Shown here: piece after piece, positions 34,368 through 42,265 of the stretch | Position numbering within the stretch: position 1 is the stretch's first letter | How the letters are laid out: every line of letters starts with the position of its first letter | Assembly: GCA_934446355.1 (NCBI GenBank) | Contig: CAKSEC010000002.1 | Span: 186,001 to 250,000 of the forward strand | Source of the DNA: an uncultured Oscillospiraceae bacterium | GTDB taxonomy: Bacteria > Bacillota > Clostridia > Oscillospirales > Ruminococcaceae | Direction of reading: 5' to 3' | Length of the DNA stretch: 64,000 nt | Notes under the pieces: model-generated | What the model saw: the letters and a program-made list of their open reading frames with translations, nothing else | What the model was told of the DNA's origin: nothing | Database searches by the model: none | Position numbers and translations under genes: made by a program

Positions 34368-35006
34368 CTAACGCTCTCCGGTGATGGAATAAAGCACCCA
34401 TTCGGCAATGTTGGTCGCATGGTCGGCGATACGTTCAAGGTATTTTGCCACCATGAGCAGATCCATGAAATATTCAGCTTCTCCAGCGTCGCTTCTCACC
34501 AGCCCGATAAGTTCCTGCTTTACCTCAAGGAATCGTGCGTCTACCTTGTCGTCTGCGTCGATAGCCTTTTTTGCAAGCGTCACATCACGCTTCACGAACG
34601 AATCGACGCTCATCGTGACCATTCCCATGGCTTCCTTTGCCATATCCAGAATGTGAACACGTCCAGCAAGGTCGGTCGAATGCACGAAGCCTGCTATCTC
34701 AGCGATATCCTGCGACTGGTCAGCGATACGCTCCATATCGGATATCATCTTCAATGCAGAGGACACGCTGCGCAGATCCCTTGCAACGGGCTGCTGATGA
34801 AGCAGCAGCTTCATGCACAGCGCCTCGATGTCGTGCTCCATGTGATCGGTTTCTACCTCGTTTTCGTTTACCTTGTCGATCATCTGCTCTGTTTTCTCAT
34901 CAAAGAGAGCTTTTATTGCGCAGTCTATGCTTTCCTCGCACAGTGCGCCCATTTTGATAAGTTCAACGTTCAGCTGTTCAAGCTGTTCGTCAAAACGGTT
35001 CCTCAT
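34368..35006 (-). CDS. phoU: Phosphate transport regulator PhoU
   Basis: Helical-bundle protein of 212 residues linking PstB activity to PhoR. It has two PhoU repeats, each with the metal-binding E(D/N)xxD pattern (KVNENEVETDHME and KAIDADDKVDARF), and the ERIADQSQDIAE / ERIADHATNIAEWV signatures. RBS ACGGAGG precedes the ATG. It follows pstB at 20 bp. Confidence 0.96.
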   Translation of the reverse strand: MRNRFDEQLEQLNVELIKMGALCEESIDCAIKALFDEKTEQMIDKVNENEVETDHMEHDIEALCMKLLLHQQPVARDLRSVSSALKMISDMERIADQSQDIAEIAGFVHSTDLAGRVHILDMAKEAMGMVTMSVDSFVKRDVTLAKKAIDADDKVDARFLEVKQELIGLVRSDAGEAEYFMDLLMVAKYLERIADHATNIAEWVLYSITGER

Positions 35007-35026
35007 AATATGTCCTCCGTAAAAGA

Positions 35027-35773
35027 TCAGCCGAATCTGCCGGTGATGTAATCTTCCGTCCGCTTGTCCTTGGGGTTTGAGAATATGGCGTCTGTGTCGG
35101 CATATTCCACCACCTCGCCCAGCAGAAAGAACGCAGTTTTGTCAGATATTCTTGCAGCCTGCTGCATATTGTGAGTTACCATGATTATAGTATACTCCTT
35201 TTTCAGCTCAATTGCAAGGTCTTCTATCTTAGAAGTTGAGATCGGGTCGAGCGCAGATGTCGGTTCGTCCATCAGAAGCACCTCCGGCTCGACTGCAAGC
35301 GCCCTTGCGATGCACAGACGCTGCTGCTGACCGCCGGAAAGACCCAGCGCAGAGCGCTTCAGTCTGTCCTTTACCTCGTCCCATATTGCGGCGTTCCTGA
35401 GGGAGCGCTCAACGATGTCGTCAAGCTTCACCTTTGAGCGAATGCCGTGCGTGCGCGGACCGAATGCGATATTGTCATAAACGCTCATCGGGAACGGATT
35501 AGGCTTCTGGAACACCATGCCGACACGCTTGCGAAGTTCGTTTACGTCCATTTTGCCGTAGATATCCTTGCCGTCAAGCAGGAACTCGCCGGTTATCCTG
35601 CAGCCCTCGACAAGGTCGTTCATGCGGTTCAGGGACCTAAGCAGCGTGGATTTTCCGCAGCCGGACGGTCCGATGAATGCGGTTATCTTGTTTTCGGGTA
35701 TCTCAAGGTTTATGCCCTTGAGCGCCTTGAAATCGCCGTAATACAGTTCGGCGTTCCTTATATCGAATTTCAT
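35027..35773 (-). CDS. pstB: Phosphate ABC transporter ATP-binding protein PstB
   Basis: ATPase of the high-affinity phosphate importer (248 residues). Walker A GPSGCGKST, the PstB-typical SLNRMNDL, Q-loop VFQKPNPFPMS, signature LSGGQQQRLCIARAL and Walker B VLLMDEPTSALDP are all present, as is the switch His (MVTHNMQQA). RBS AAAGGA precedes the ATG. It sits 43 bp after pstA. Confidence 0.98.
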   Translation of the reverse strand: MKFDIRNAELYYGDFKALKGINLEIPENKITAFIGPSGCGKSTLLRSLNRMNDLVEGCRITGEFLLDGKDIYGKMDVNELRKRVGMVFQKPNPFPMSVYDNIAFGPRTHGIRSKVKLDDIVERSLRNAAIWDEVKDRLKRSALGLSGGQQQRLCIARALAVEPEVLLMDEPTSALDPISTSKIEDLAIELKKEYTIIMVTHNMQQAARISDKTAFFLLGEVVEYADTDAIFSNPKDKRTEDYITGRFG

Positions 35774-35816
35774 GAGTTTTTCCTTTCTTGCTGTGAACGG
35801 TGTTGACCGTCAGCAC

Positions 35817-36746
35817 TCAGCGTTTGCTTGCTATCCTGCGTTCGATGATTCCGGATATCAGGTTTATCACGAACGTCACTGCAAGCAGTATAACAGCGGA
35901 AGCGAAAGCCTCGTTCACGTGAAGTCCCTCGTTGGAGAGAATGTACATATGCACGGTCAGCGTTGAGCAGGAGCTGCCTGAGCCGACCAGTCCGGAGGGA
36001 AGATTGTGGCCCGAACCCGACGTGAATATCAGTGCGGCAGATTCGCCGACGATACGACCGACAGCAAGCACCACGCCCGACATTATTCCCGGAACAGCAG
36101 TCGGCAGGATCACACGGAACACGGTGCGCATTTTGCCTGCGCCAAGTCCGAAGCTGCCCTCGCGGTAGCTGTCGGGGACAGCCAGCAGCGCTTCCTCAGT
36201 GGTGCGGATAATGAGCGGCAGTATCATCATAGAAAGCGTGAGCACGCCCGCAAGTATGGAAAAACTCCACTTGAACGAAATGTTGAACATCAGATATCCG
36301 AACAGTCCGAACACGATTGAGGGGATACCGGAAAGCGTTTCTGTGGTCAGGCGAATGATCTTTACAAGCTTGCTTCCGCGCTTTGAGTATTCGACCAGAT
36401 ACACCGCTGCGAATACACCTATCGGAACGGCTATCAGCAGGGTCATTACGGTCATGAACAGCGTATTGATTATCGCAGGCATCATGCTGACGTTCTCGCT
36501 CGTGTATTCCCACGAAAACTGCTCAGGCGTGATGTGCTGAACGCCGTTCACGAGAATATACCCGATGATGAACAGCAGTATTCCGACCGCAAACAGTGCG
36601 GAAAGCATCACAAGTATCATCAGAATAAGCGACAGCGGGCTTCTTGTGTACTGTCTGAGCCGTGCCGACAGGGTGACTTTGTTTATGTATTTCTGGGGTG
36701 TGGCTGCAGGGAGCGTCTTTACAGCCGTTTCAGCATTCTCGGTCAT
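35817..36746 (-). CDS. pstA: Phosphate ABC transporter permease PstA
   Basis: Membrane permease of 309 residues, partner of PstC. It has a polar N-terminal tail (about 1-35), six hydrophobic helices and the permease EAA-type loop (EALLAVPDSYREGSFGLGAGK) that docks PstB. GIPSIVFGLFGYLMF is characteristic. The start overlaps the pstC stop (ATGA), so the two are translationally coupled. Confidence 0.96.
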   Translation of the reverse strand: MTENAETAVKTLPAATPQKYINKVTLSARLRQYTRSPLSLILMILVMLSALFAVGILLFIIGYILVNGVQHITPEQFSWEYTSENVSMMPAIINTLFMTVMTLLIAVPIGVFAAVYLVEYSKRGSKLVKIIRLTTETLSGIPSIVFGLFGYLMFNISFKWSFSILAGVLTLSMMILPLIIRTTEEALLAVPDSYREGSFGLGAGKMRTVFRVILPTAVPGIMSGVVLAVGRIVGESAALIFTSGSGHNLPSGLVGSGSSCSTLTVHMYILSNEGLHVNEAFASAVILLAVTFVINLISGIIERRIASKR

Positions 36747-37594
36747 GCGTCTTTCCTCCTTTTAAGCGCAGAGAAGCAGAGGTTTATAATAAGTATCAGC
36801 ACGAACAGCACCACTCCGGTGGCTATCAGGGCTTCACGGTGCAGTCCGCTGGAATAGCCCATTTCAAGCACGATATTCGAGGTCATTGTACGCACGCCTG
36901 AGGTTATGCTTTCGGGCAGTATGGTCTGATTGCCGGCTACGTATATTACTGCCATCGTTTCGCCGACAGCACGGCCTACGCCGAGGATTATCGCAGCCAG
37001 TATGCCGGATTTTGCAGCGGGCAGGGAAGCGAAGAACACGCTGCGCTCATGCGTTGCGCCGAGTGCCAGCGCACCTTCGTAATAGCTGCGGGGAACGGCG
37101 TTCAGCGAAGCTTCCGTGGTCTTGATTATCGTGGGGAGTATCATTATCCCAAGTAATATTCCGGCAGTCAGCAGCGATTTGCCAGACCCGCCGAAAAGCT
37201 GTTTCATTATCGGGACAATGACCATCAGACCGAAGAAGCCGTATACTATCGAGGGAATGCCTGCGAGCAGGTTCACAGCGGGCTTCACGAATCGGTAAAG
37301 TCCTGCCGGACAGTAATGCGACATGAACACCGCACACAGTATCCCGATAGGCACGCCAATGATTATTGCAATGCCAGTCACAAGAATGCTGCCGATTATC
37401 ATCGGGAATATACCATACGATCCGCTGGAGGGCTTCCATTTAGTGCCGAAGATGAAGTCGGTGAAGCCTATCTCTTTCATGGCAGGGATACCGCTTGCGA
37501 AAAGATAAACGCATATCAGCAGCACGGCGAGTATCGAAATGCAGGCGCATATCAGGAACAATGCGTGCATTATTTTTTCTTTCGCTTTTTGCAT
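36743..37594 (-). CDS. pstC: Phosphate ABC transporter permease PstC
   Basis: Membrane permease of 283 residues. It has six hydrophobic segments, the FGTKWKP motif after the first helix, GIPSIVYGFFGLMVIVPI and the EAA-type loop EASLNAVPRSYYEGALALGAT. I chose the ATG at 37594 (MQKAKEKIMHA), preceded by AGAGGTG; an in-frame TTG nine codons upstream lacks an RBS. It overlaps pstA by 4 bases and is 163 bp downstream of pstS. Confidence 0.95.
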   Translation of the reverse strand: MQKAKEKIMHALFLICACISILAVLLICVYLFASGIPAMKEIGFTDFIFGTKWKPSSGSYGIFPMIIGSILVTGIAIIIGVPIGILCAVFMSHYCPAGLYRFVKPAVNLLAGIPSIVYGFFGLMVIVPIMKQLFGGSGKSLLTAGILLGIMILPTIIKTTEASLNAVPRSYYEGALALGATHERSVFFASLPAAKSGILAAIILGVGRAVGETMAVIYVAGNQTILPESITSGVRTMTSNIVLEMGYSSGLHREALIATGVVLFVLILIINLCFSALKRRKDA

Positions 37595-37646
37595 ATTTAA
37601 CACCTCTGCAAATTTCCACAAAATAACTTTACATTCAGAATCCTAT

Positions 37647-37682
37647 AAAAATGCGCTGCACTGCAGCTAAGGACACTTTTTT
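37647..37682 (-). promoter_or_regulatory. Possible attenuator between pstS and pstC
   Basis: On the - strand, GCTGC-agt-GCAGC (37655-37667) is followed by a T-run (37647-37651) that can pair with the A-run at 37677-37682. A perfect CGCTGCGCAGCG palindrome lies at 37700-37711. Such a structure would let PstS be made in excess over the permease; this is inference. Confidence 0.35.
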
Positions 37683-37757
37683 GTCGTCCTATAACCTGCC
37701 GCTGCGCAGCGCAAAGGGAAAATGGAAGGGAGAAACCTATTTTACTGATTGGGCAGC

Positions 37758-38726
37758 TTAAGCCAGCTCGTCCCACTTGTTGATCTCGCCGGTGTAGATC
37801 TTCATGATCTCATCAGAGGTGATGTTCTCAATGGGGTTTTCAAGATTTACGATCACTGCGATACCATCGTCAGCTATCTTCAGTTCGGTAAGGCCTGCGT
37901 CAAGTTCCTCCTGCTTAAGTTCTCTGGAGGACATACCGATATCGCAGGTACCCTCTGTTGCGGAGGTTATGCCGGAGCCGGAACCGGTCTGCTGAATGTC
38001 GATGGATACGTCAGGATTCAGTGCCTTGTAAGCTTCTGCAAGCTTCTCCATGATAGGACCTACAGAAGTAGAGCCGTTGAGGGAAACTGCGCCGGTCACG
38101 CCGCTGGAAGCATAGTTTTCGGTGGCGTCTATCGAGATATAGCCGCCGTCAGAGATTATCTGCTGCCCCTCTACAGATTTGATGTACTTTACAAAGTCAG
38201 AAGCTGCAGCGTTGCCGTCAAGCTTTGCCTGCTGATAGCAGAGGTTGAACGGTCTTGCTACAACGTAGCTGCCGGACTTGATGTCTGCTACAGAGCACTC
38301 AACGCCGTTTACGTCAAGAGCCTTTACGGTGTCGTTCAGAGAACCGAGCGATATGTAGCCGATAGCGTCAACATTGCCTGCAACGCTCATCATTACGCCG
38401 TTGGTGGAGTTGGATATTTCTGCGTCGCCGCGGGTCATATCTTCCTTTTCGCCGGCCTCGTTCTTCTGTTCGATACCCATAAGCTCAACGAATGCACCTC
38501 TTGTACCGGAGCCGTCCTCACGGGATACCACGGTGATGGCGGAGGTGAGCTTACCTGCGGTGGCAGTGCTGCTGCCGTTGTCAGCGGAAGAGGATTCGCC
38601 TGCGGTGCTGGAATTGCCGGAAGCGCTCGAAGTGCTGCTGGTATTGCCGTTGCAGCCTGCTAATGCTGCTACTGCGAGCAGTGCAGCGGTGCTGAGTGTT
38701 ATCATTCTTGTCTTAGTCATGTTCAT
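37758..38726 (-). CDS. pstS: Phosphate-binding lipoprotein PstS, apparently circularly permuted
   Basis: Extracellular phosphate receptor (322 residues) with a lipobox (LAGC, Cys25) and a Ser/Thr-rich linker. The family motifs are all present but in swapped order. The block normally in the C-terminal half comes first: ITVVSREDGSGTRGAF (64-79), AIGYISLGSLNDTVKAL and FVKYIKSVEGQQII. The block that normally starts PstS comes second: GSTSVGP (218-224), QQTGSGSG (245-252), CDIGMSSREL (261-270), DGIAVIVN (287-294) and IYTGEINKW (310-318), where the protein ends. Phosphate-contacting loops are therefore kept, with old C- and N-termini joined near residues 200-215. A Pho-box promoter precedes it. I recall similar clostridial proteins but cannot check. 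Confidence 0.92.
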   Translation of the reverse strand: MNMTKTRMITLSTAALLAVAALAGCNGNTSSTSSASGNSSTAGESSSADNGSSTATAGKLTSAITVVSREDGSGTRGAFVELMGIEQKNEAGEKEDMTRGDAEISNSTNGVMMSVAGNVDAIGYISLGSLNDTVKALDVNGVECSVADIKSGSYVVARPFNLCYQQAKLDGNAAASDFVKYIKSVEGQQIISDGGYISIDATENYASSGVTGAVSLNGSTSVGPIMEKLAEAYKALNPDVSIDIQQTGSGSGITSATEGTCDIGMSSRELKQEELDAGLTELKIADDGIAVIVNLENPIENITSDEIMKIYTGEINKWDELA

Positions 38727-38789
38727 TTCTCCTTAATGGTTTGTTCTGCGGTCTGTGCCGCTGTCTTTATTTTTCCTTGTCACAAGTTT

Positions 38790-38844
38790 ATTATAGCAGT
38801 GCAGTGTTAAATCTGAAAGCGGTGGTGAGTTAAATATATGTTAA
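38790..38844 (-). promoter_or_regulatory. Pho-box promoter of the pst-pho operon
   Basis: On the - strand: TTAACA (38839-38844), TTAACT (38828-38833) and TTAACA (38805-38810), spaced 11 and 23 bp, as in PhoP boxes of Bacillus (TTAACA-like repeats with 11-bp period). The -10 is TATAAT (38790-38795); the 17-bp-distant -35 is a weak TTTCAG (38813-38818), fitting an activator-dependent promoter. It lies 64 bp upstream of pstS. Control by the operon's own response regulator is inferred. Confidence 0.72.
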
Positions 38845-38883
38845 GTCGAACAGCGGGGCATTATGTCGAAATATTCATGACGC

Positions 38884-38922
38884 AAAAAAGCGGCACAATG
38901 CCATGTAATGCACTGTGCCGCT
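38884..38922 (-). terminator. Intrinsic terminator of the repeat-protein gene
   Basis: On the - strand, GCGGCACA (38914-38921) pairs with TGTGCCGC (38890-38897), followed by six T (38884-38889). It sits 12 bp after the stop codon. Confidence 0.88.
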
Positions 38923-38933
38923 GTTCTGTTATA

Positions 38934-41900
38934 TTACTTTTTGCGCTTCTTAGCCGCAAGACCAAGTGCGATCGCCGCACCCGCTGCTGCGATACCTGCG
39001 TCCACAGGGGCTTCAACGCCCGTGTAGGGGTTATCTCCGAGCGGAATGTCGTCGTCCTCTATCGAAATTTCGCTGTCTGTGGGATCGTCCGGCGAATAGT
39101 CGTCGGGAATAAAGCCCAGCGGGATATCATCGTCCGGAATGTCCTCAAGATCTTCGTCGGTATCAGTATCGTTCTCGTTATCGTCGGGAGTGGTGTCGTC
39201 CGGCGTGCTGTCGTCAGGAATACCGCCGTCAGGATCGTTGTCAGGCTCGTCGCCGTCGTCCGGTGTGTCGCCCTCGTCTGGCGTATCTTCATCGTCTGGA
39301 GTATCGCCGTCGTCCGGAGTATCGTCATCATCGGGAATGTCCGGAGTGTCGTCCTCCTGCTCTGTTTCATCAACAGGCACGTCTGGGGAATCATCGTCCG
39401 GTGTATCCTCAGTTACGGCTGGGGGAGTATCGTCAGGTTCATCGTCCTTGGTGTTATTATCAGTATATGTCGGGTGGTACTTGCGGACGGGCGGGTCGTT
39501 GGGGTTATCGTCCCCACCGTCGGAATCGCCCTCGTCAGAATCGCCACCGTCGGAGTCGCCACCGTCGGAATCTCCACCGTCGGAATCGCCACCGTCGGAA
39601 TCTCCGCTGTCGGAGTCGCCGCCGTCGGAGTCACCACTGTCGGAATCGCCGCCGTCGGAGTCGCCGCCGTCAGAGTCGCCACCGTCGGAATCTCCACCGT
39701 CGGAGTCGCCCTCGTCGGAATCTCCGCCGTCAGAATCGCCGCCATCGGAATCCCCGCCGTCTGAATCGCCACCGTCAGAGTCGCCACCGTCGGAATCTCC
39801 ACCGTCGGAGTCCCCGCCGTCTGAGTCACCGCCGTCGGAGTCGCCACCATCGGAGTCACCGCCGTCGGAATCGCCACCGTCGGAATCGCCCTCGTCAGAA
39901 TCGCCGCCGTCGGAATCGCCACCGTCAGAATCTCCGCCGTCGGAATCGCCCTCGTCTGAGTCGCTACCGTCGGAATCGCCACCGTCAGAGTCGCCCTCGT
40001 CAGAATCTCCGCCGTCGGAATCTCCACCGTCAGAGTCGCCACCGTCGGAATCTCCACCGTCGGAATCGCCACCATCGGAGTCGCCGCCGTCGGAGTCGCC
40101 CTCGTCAGAATCCCCGCCGTCGGAGTCGCCACCGTCGGAGTCGCCGCCGTCAGAGTCGCCGCCGTCGGAATCTCCGCCGTCGGAGTCGCTACCGTCGGAG
40201 TCGCCGCCGTCAGAGTCGCCGCCGTCGGAATCTCCACCGTCAGAGTCGCCACCGTCGGAATCTCCACCGTCAGAATCTCCACCGTCGGAATCTCCGCCGT
40301 CAGAATCGCCGCCATCGGAGTCGCCGCCGTCAGAATCGCCGCCGTCTGAGTCGCCACCGTCGGAGTCGCCACCGTCGGAATCACCGCCGTCAGAATCGCC
40401 ACCGTCGGAATCTCCACCGTCGGAATCTCCACCGTCGGAATCTCCACCGTCAGAATCCCCGCCGTCAGAATCACCGCCGTCTGAGTCACCGCCGTCGGAG
40501 TCGCCACCGTCGGAATCTCCACCGTCGGAGTCGCCCTCGTCGGAATCACCGCCGTCTGAGTCGCCGCCGTCAGAGTCCCCACCATCGGAGTCGCCACCGT
40601 CGGAATCCCCGCCGTCGGAATCGCCACCGTCAGAATCCCCGCTGTCGGAATCGCCGCCGTCGGAATCGCCGCCGTCGGAATCTCCACCGTCGGAGTCGCC
40701 CTCGTCAGAATCCCCGCCGTCGGAGTCGCCACCGTCGGAATCTCCACCGTCGGAGTCGCCACCATCGGAGTCGCCGCCGTCGGAATCTCCGCCGTCAGAG
40801 TCGCCACCGTCGGAGTCTCCACCGTCAGAATCGCCACCGTCGGAATCTCCGCCGTCGGAATCACCCTCGTCGGAATCCCCGTCATCTATATCAATATTCT
40901 TATCCTCGTCCTCTTCGGCTGAATCATCATCGGTTTCAAGGTCATATCTGCCCCTTGTGACCTGATGGATCTCGCCTACCTGATTGAACGTGTCGCATAT
41001 CAGCGCACCATTGACATTACCTCTGTCGGTGGTCACTGTTGCGTAGGGTGCAACAACAATACCGCCTGCGGGCGCAGAAAGCGTACCGGAGTAGGAACCG
41101 AAATTCCAGATAACATTGCCGCTGCTTGCGGAATATTCCTCAGTCGAGGTATTGCCGAACATAATATGACCGCCCGTGTAGCCCTCGGTATCAACGTTGA
41201 CTACGACGCTCACGCCATTGTTTTCTGAAATAAGTTCCTTTATCTTGGTGTCAAAGTTGTTTGAGTGTATAAGGTCGTCCGCATTGATATTCACCACAAG
41301 AGTTTCGCCGGCTTCTACCTCGCCGCTTCTTATGGCATTCATTGCGTCCTCAAGAGTATAGTTTACGTCAACGCCCGCAGCCTTTTCAACATCTTTTATA
41401 AGCTGATCGCCCAGTCCGCCTAGTTCATTGAGCGTTCCGCTGATGTCGTATTTTGAGTCCTCAGGGTCGGCGCTGCGGATTATCACCTTATCCTTAGATA
41501 TATCCTGAACCTTGTATGTAACGCCGTTCGAGATAAATCCAGCCCAGCCGTTTTCGACTTCGCACGGCTCAAATCCAAAGCCCAGAACTAACTCAAACTT
41601 GCTCACATCAGCAAGGCGGTAGTTTGATATCTTTATCTCAGGGCTGCTAGGTGCTTCCGCAAGGTAAAGCGTATACTTCCCGCTCTGCACAGTCTGCTTT
41701 GTGGAGATGTTATTGTATTCGCCGTTGAATGTGTCGATATTGATTATTGCGGCGTTGCTTTCAAGGTGATTTGAAGTCACGTTCTTTGCATAAAGACCGT
41801 AATCTCTTATCTTATTAAGTGCGGAATAGAACTTCTTTACTGCAGAAGAACGTCCCGTTGCAGAATAAACGTTATCCGCAAGCTTATTGTAATCCGGCGC

Positions 41901-42065
41901 AGTGCCGGTATTTTGTACGTCCTCAAGCTCCGGGTCCTGAACATAGTCTGAACCGGCGTCCTCCGCCGCAGCAGTCACAGAAACTGCCCCTGCCGCGAGC
42001 AGAGTAGCAGCAAATGCAAATATCGCAGTTGTACCTTTGCCAAATCTGCGTTTGTTCTCTCCCAT
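38934..42065 (-). CDS. Choice-of-anchor A surface protein with giant Asp-Ser-Asp-Gly-Gly repeat stalk
   Basis: Secreted, probably wall-anchored protein of 1043 residues. It has a signal peptide (about 1-34, ending VTAAAED), then a choice-of-anchor A-like domain (about 95-375: AAIINIDTFNGEYN, NVIWNFGSYSGTL, GGIVVAPYATVTTDRGNVNGALICDTF). Residues about 394-850 are a near-perfect pentapeptide repeat, GDSDG with Gly/Glu/Ser variation, roughly 90 units. An Asp/Pro/Thr-rich segment (about 855-1005) follows, and the C-terminus has a sorting-signal layout: NPYTG, a hydrophobic stretch (APVDAGIAAAGAAIALGLAA) and KKRKK, so sortase anchoring is likely. It has a consensus promoter and a terminator, so it is monocistronic. 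The extreme negative charge suggests an extended stalk or cation binding. Function unknown. Confidence 0.86.
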   Translation of the reverse strand: MGENKRRFGKGTTAIFAFAATLLAAGAVSVTAAAEDAGSDYVQDPELEDVQNTGTAPDYNKLADNVYSATGRSSAVKKFYSALNKIRDYGLYAKNVTSNHLESNAAIINIDTFNGEYNNISTKQTVQSGKYTLYLAEAPSSPEIKISNYRLADVSKFELVLGFGFEPCEVENGWAGFISNGVTYKVQDISKDKVIIRSADPEDSKYDISGTLNELGGLGDQLIKDVEKAAGVDVNYTLEDAMNAIRSGEVEAGETLVVNINADDLIHSNNFDTKIKELISENNGVSVVVNVDTEGYTGGHIMFGNTSTEEYSASSGNVIWNFGSYSGTLSAPAGGIVVAPYATVTTDRGNVNGALICDTFNQVGEIHQVTRGRYDLETDDDSAEEDEDKNIDIDDGDSDEGDSDGGDSDGGDSDGGDSDGGDSDGGDSDGGDSDGGDSDGGDSDGGDSDGGDSDEGDSDGGDSDGGDSDGGDSDSGDSDGGDSDGGDSDGGDSDGGDSDGGDSDGGDSDEGDSDGGDSDGGDSDGGDSDGGDSDGGDSDGGDSDGGDSDGGDSDGGDSDGGDSDGGDSDGGDSDGGDSDGGDSDGGDSDGGDSDGGDSDGGDSDGGDSDGGDSDGGDSDGGDSDGSDSDGGDSDGGDSDGGDSDGGDSDGGDSDEGDSDGGDSDGGDSDGGDSDGGDSDGGDSDGGDSDEGDSDGGDSDGSDSDEGDSDGGDSDGGDSDGGDSDEGDSDGGDSDGGDSDGGDSDGGDSDGGDSDGGDSDGGDSDGGDSDGGDSDGGDSDGGDSDEGDSDGGDSDGGDSDGGDSDGGDSDSGDSDGGDSDSGDSDGGDSDGGDSDGGDSDGGDSDEGDSDGGDDNPNDPPVRKYHPTYTDNNTKDDEPDDTPPAVTEDTPDDDSPDVPVDETEQEDDTPDIPDDDDTPDDGDTPDDEDTPDEGDTPDDGDEPDNDPDGGIPDDSTPDDTTPDDNENDTDTDEDLEDIPDDDIPLGFIPDDYSPDDPTDSEISIEDDDIPLGDNPYTGVEAPVDAGIAAAGAAIALGLAAKKRKK
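39517..40884 (-). repeat. 15-bp tandem repeat array (about 90 units)
   Basis: Tandem 15-bp units encoding Asp-Gly-Gly-Asp-Ser on the - strand; occasional GAG (Glu) or AGC-like (Ser) replacements occur at one Gly. Variation between units is mostly at codon third positions (GAT/GAC, GGC/GGT/GGA, TCC/TCT/TCA), so the peptide is kept while DNA units differ. Boundaries are approximate. Because 15 is a multiple of three and units lack stops in most frames, long spurious reading frames appear on both strands here. Confidence 0.93.
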
Positions 42066-42126
42066 AGAAGATACCCCCTGAATAGATCATGAAACTGCCG
42101 TCAAAACGGCACAGGTGCTCACCATA

Positions 42127-42155
42127 ATTATATACGATTTCACCAGTATTGTCAA
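42127..42155 (-). promoter_or_regulatory. Perfect consensus promoter of the repeat-protein gene
   Basis: On the - strand: TTGACA (42150-42155), 17-bp spacer, TATAAT (42127-42132), exact sigma-A consensus. A GCCGT/ACGGC hairpin lies in the leader before a GGGGG RBS. Strong expression is expected. Confidence 0.85.
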
Positions 42156-42233
42156 GGGGTTTATGGGAAAAAAAGGCTCATTCTTTTCCGGACTTCCTGC
42201 CAGTACGGACGAGTGTTGTTCATCAAACTGAAA

Positions 42234-42259
42234 CCACCTCCAGCAATTGCCGGAGGTGG
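42234..42259 (-). terminator. Terminator-like hairpin after the ABC permease gene
   Basis: CCACCTCC (42234-42241) pairs with GGAGGTGG (42252-42259) around an inner GCAATTGC palindrome. On the - strand it is followed by TTTCAGTTTG, a weak T-tract. It lies 7 bp past the stop codon. Confidence 0.65.
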
Positions 42260-42265
42260 CCGATC

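Noticed and set aside
33621..35051. A 476-codon + strand frame opposite phoP and phoU.
   Set aside because: It is antisense to two well-recognised genes with full motifs; its protein has no recognisable domain.
39517..40884. Possible CRISPR or satellite array.
   Set aside because: Units are contiguous 15-mers without spacers and are in frame within one protein; this is a coding tandem repeat.
39139..40965. Very long + strand reading frame rich in Pro-Pro-Ser-Glu-Ser, and further long frames on both strands over the same stretch (39263-40960, 39413-40885).
   Set aside because: They arise because the 15-bp coding repeat of the - strand gene lacks stops in most frames. None has an RBS or promoter, while the - strand frame has a signal peptide, known domain, promoter and terminator.
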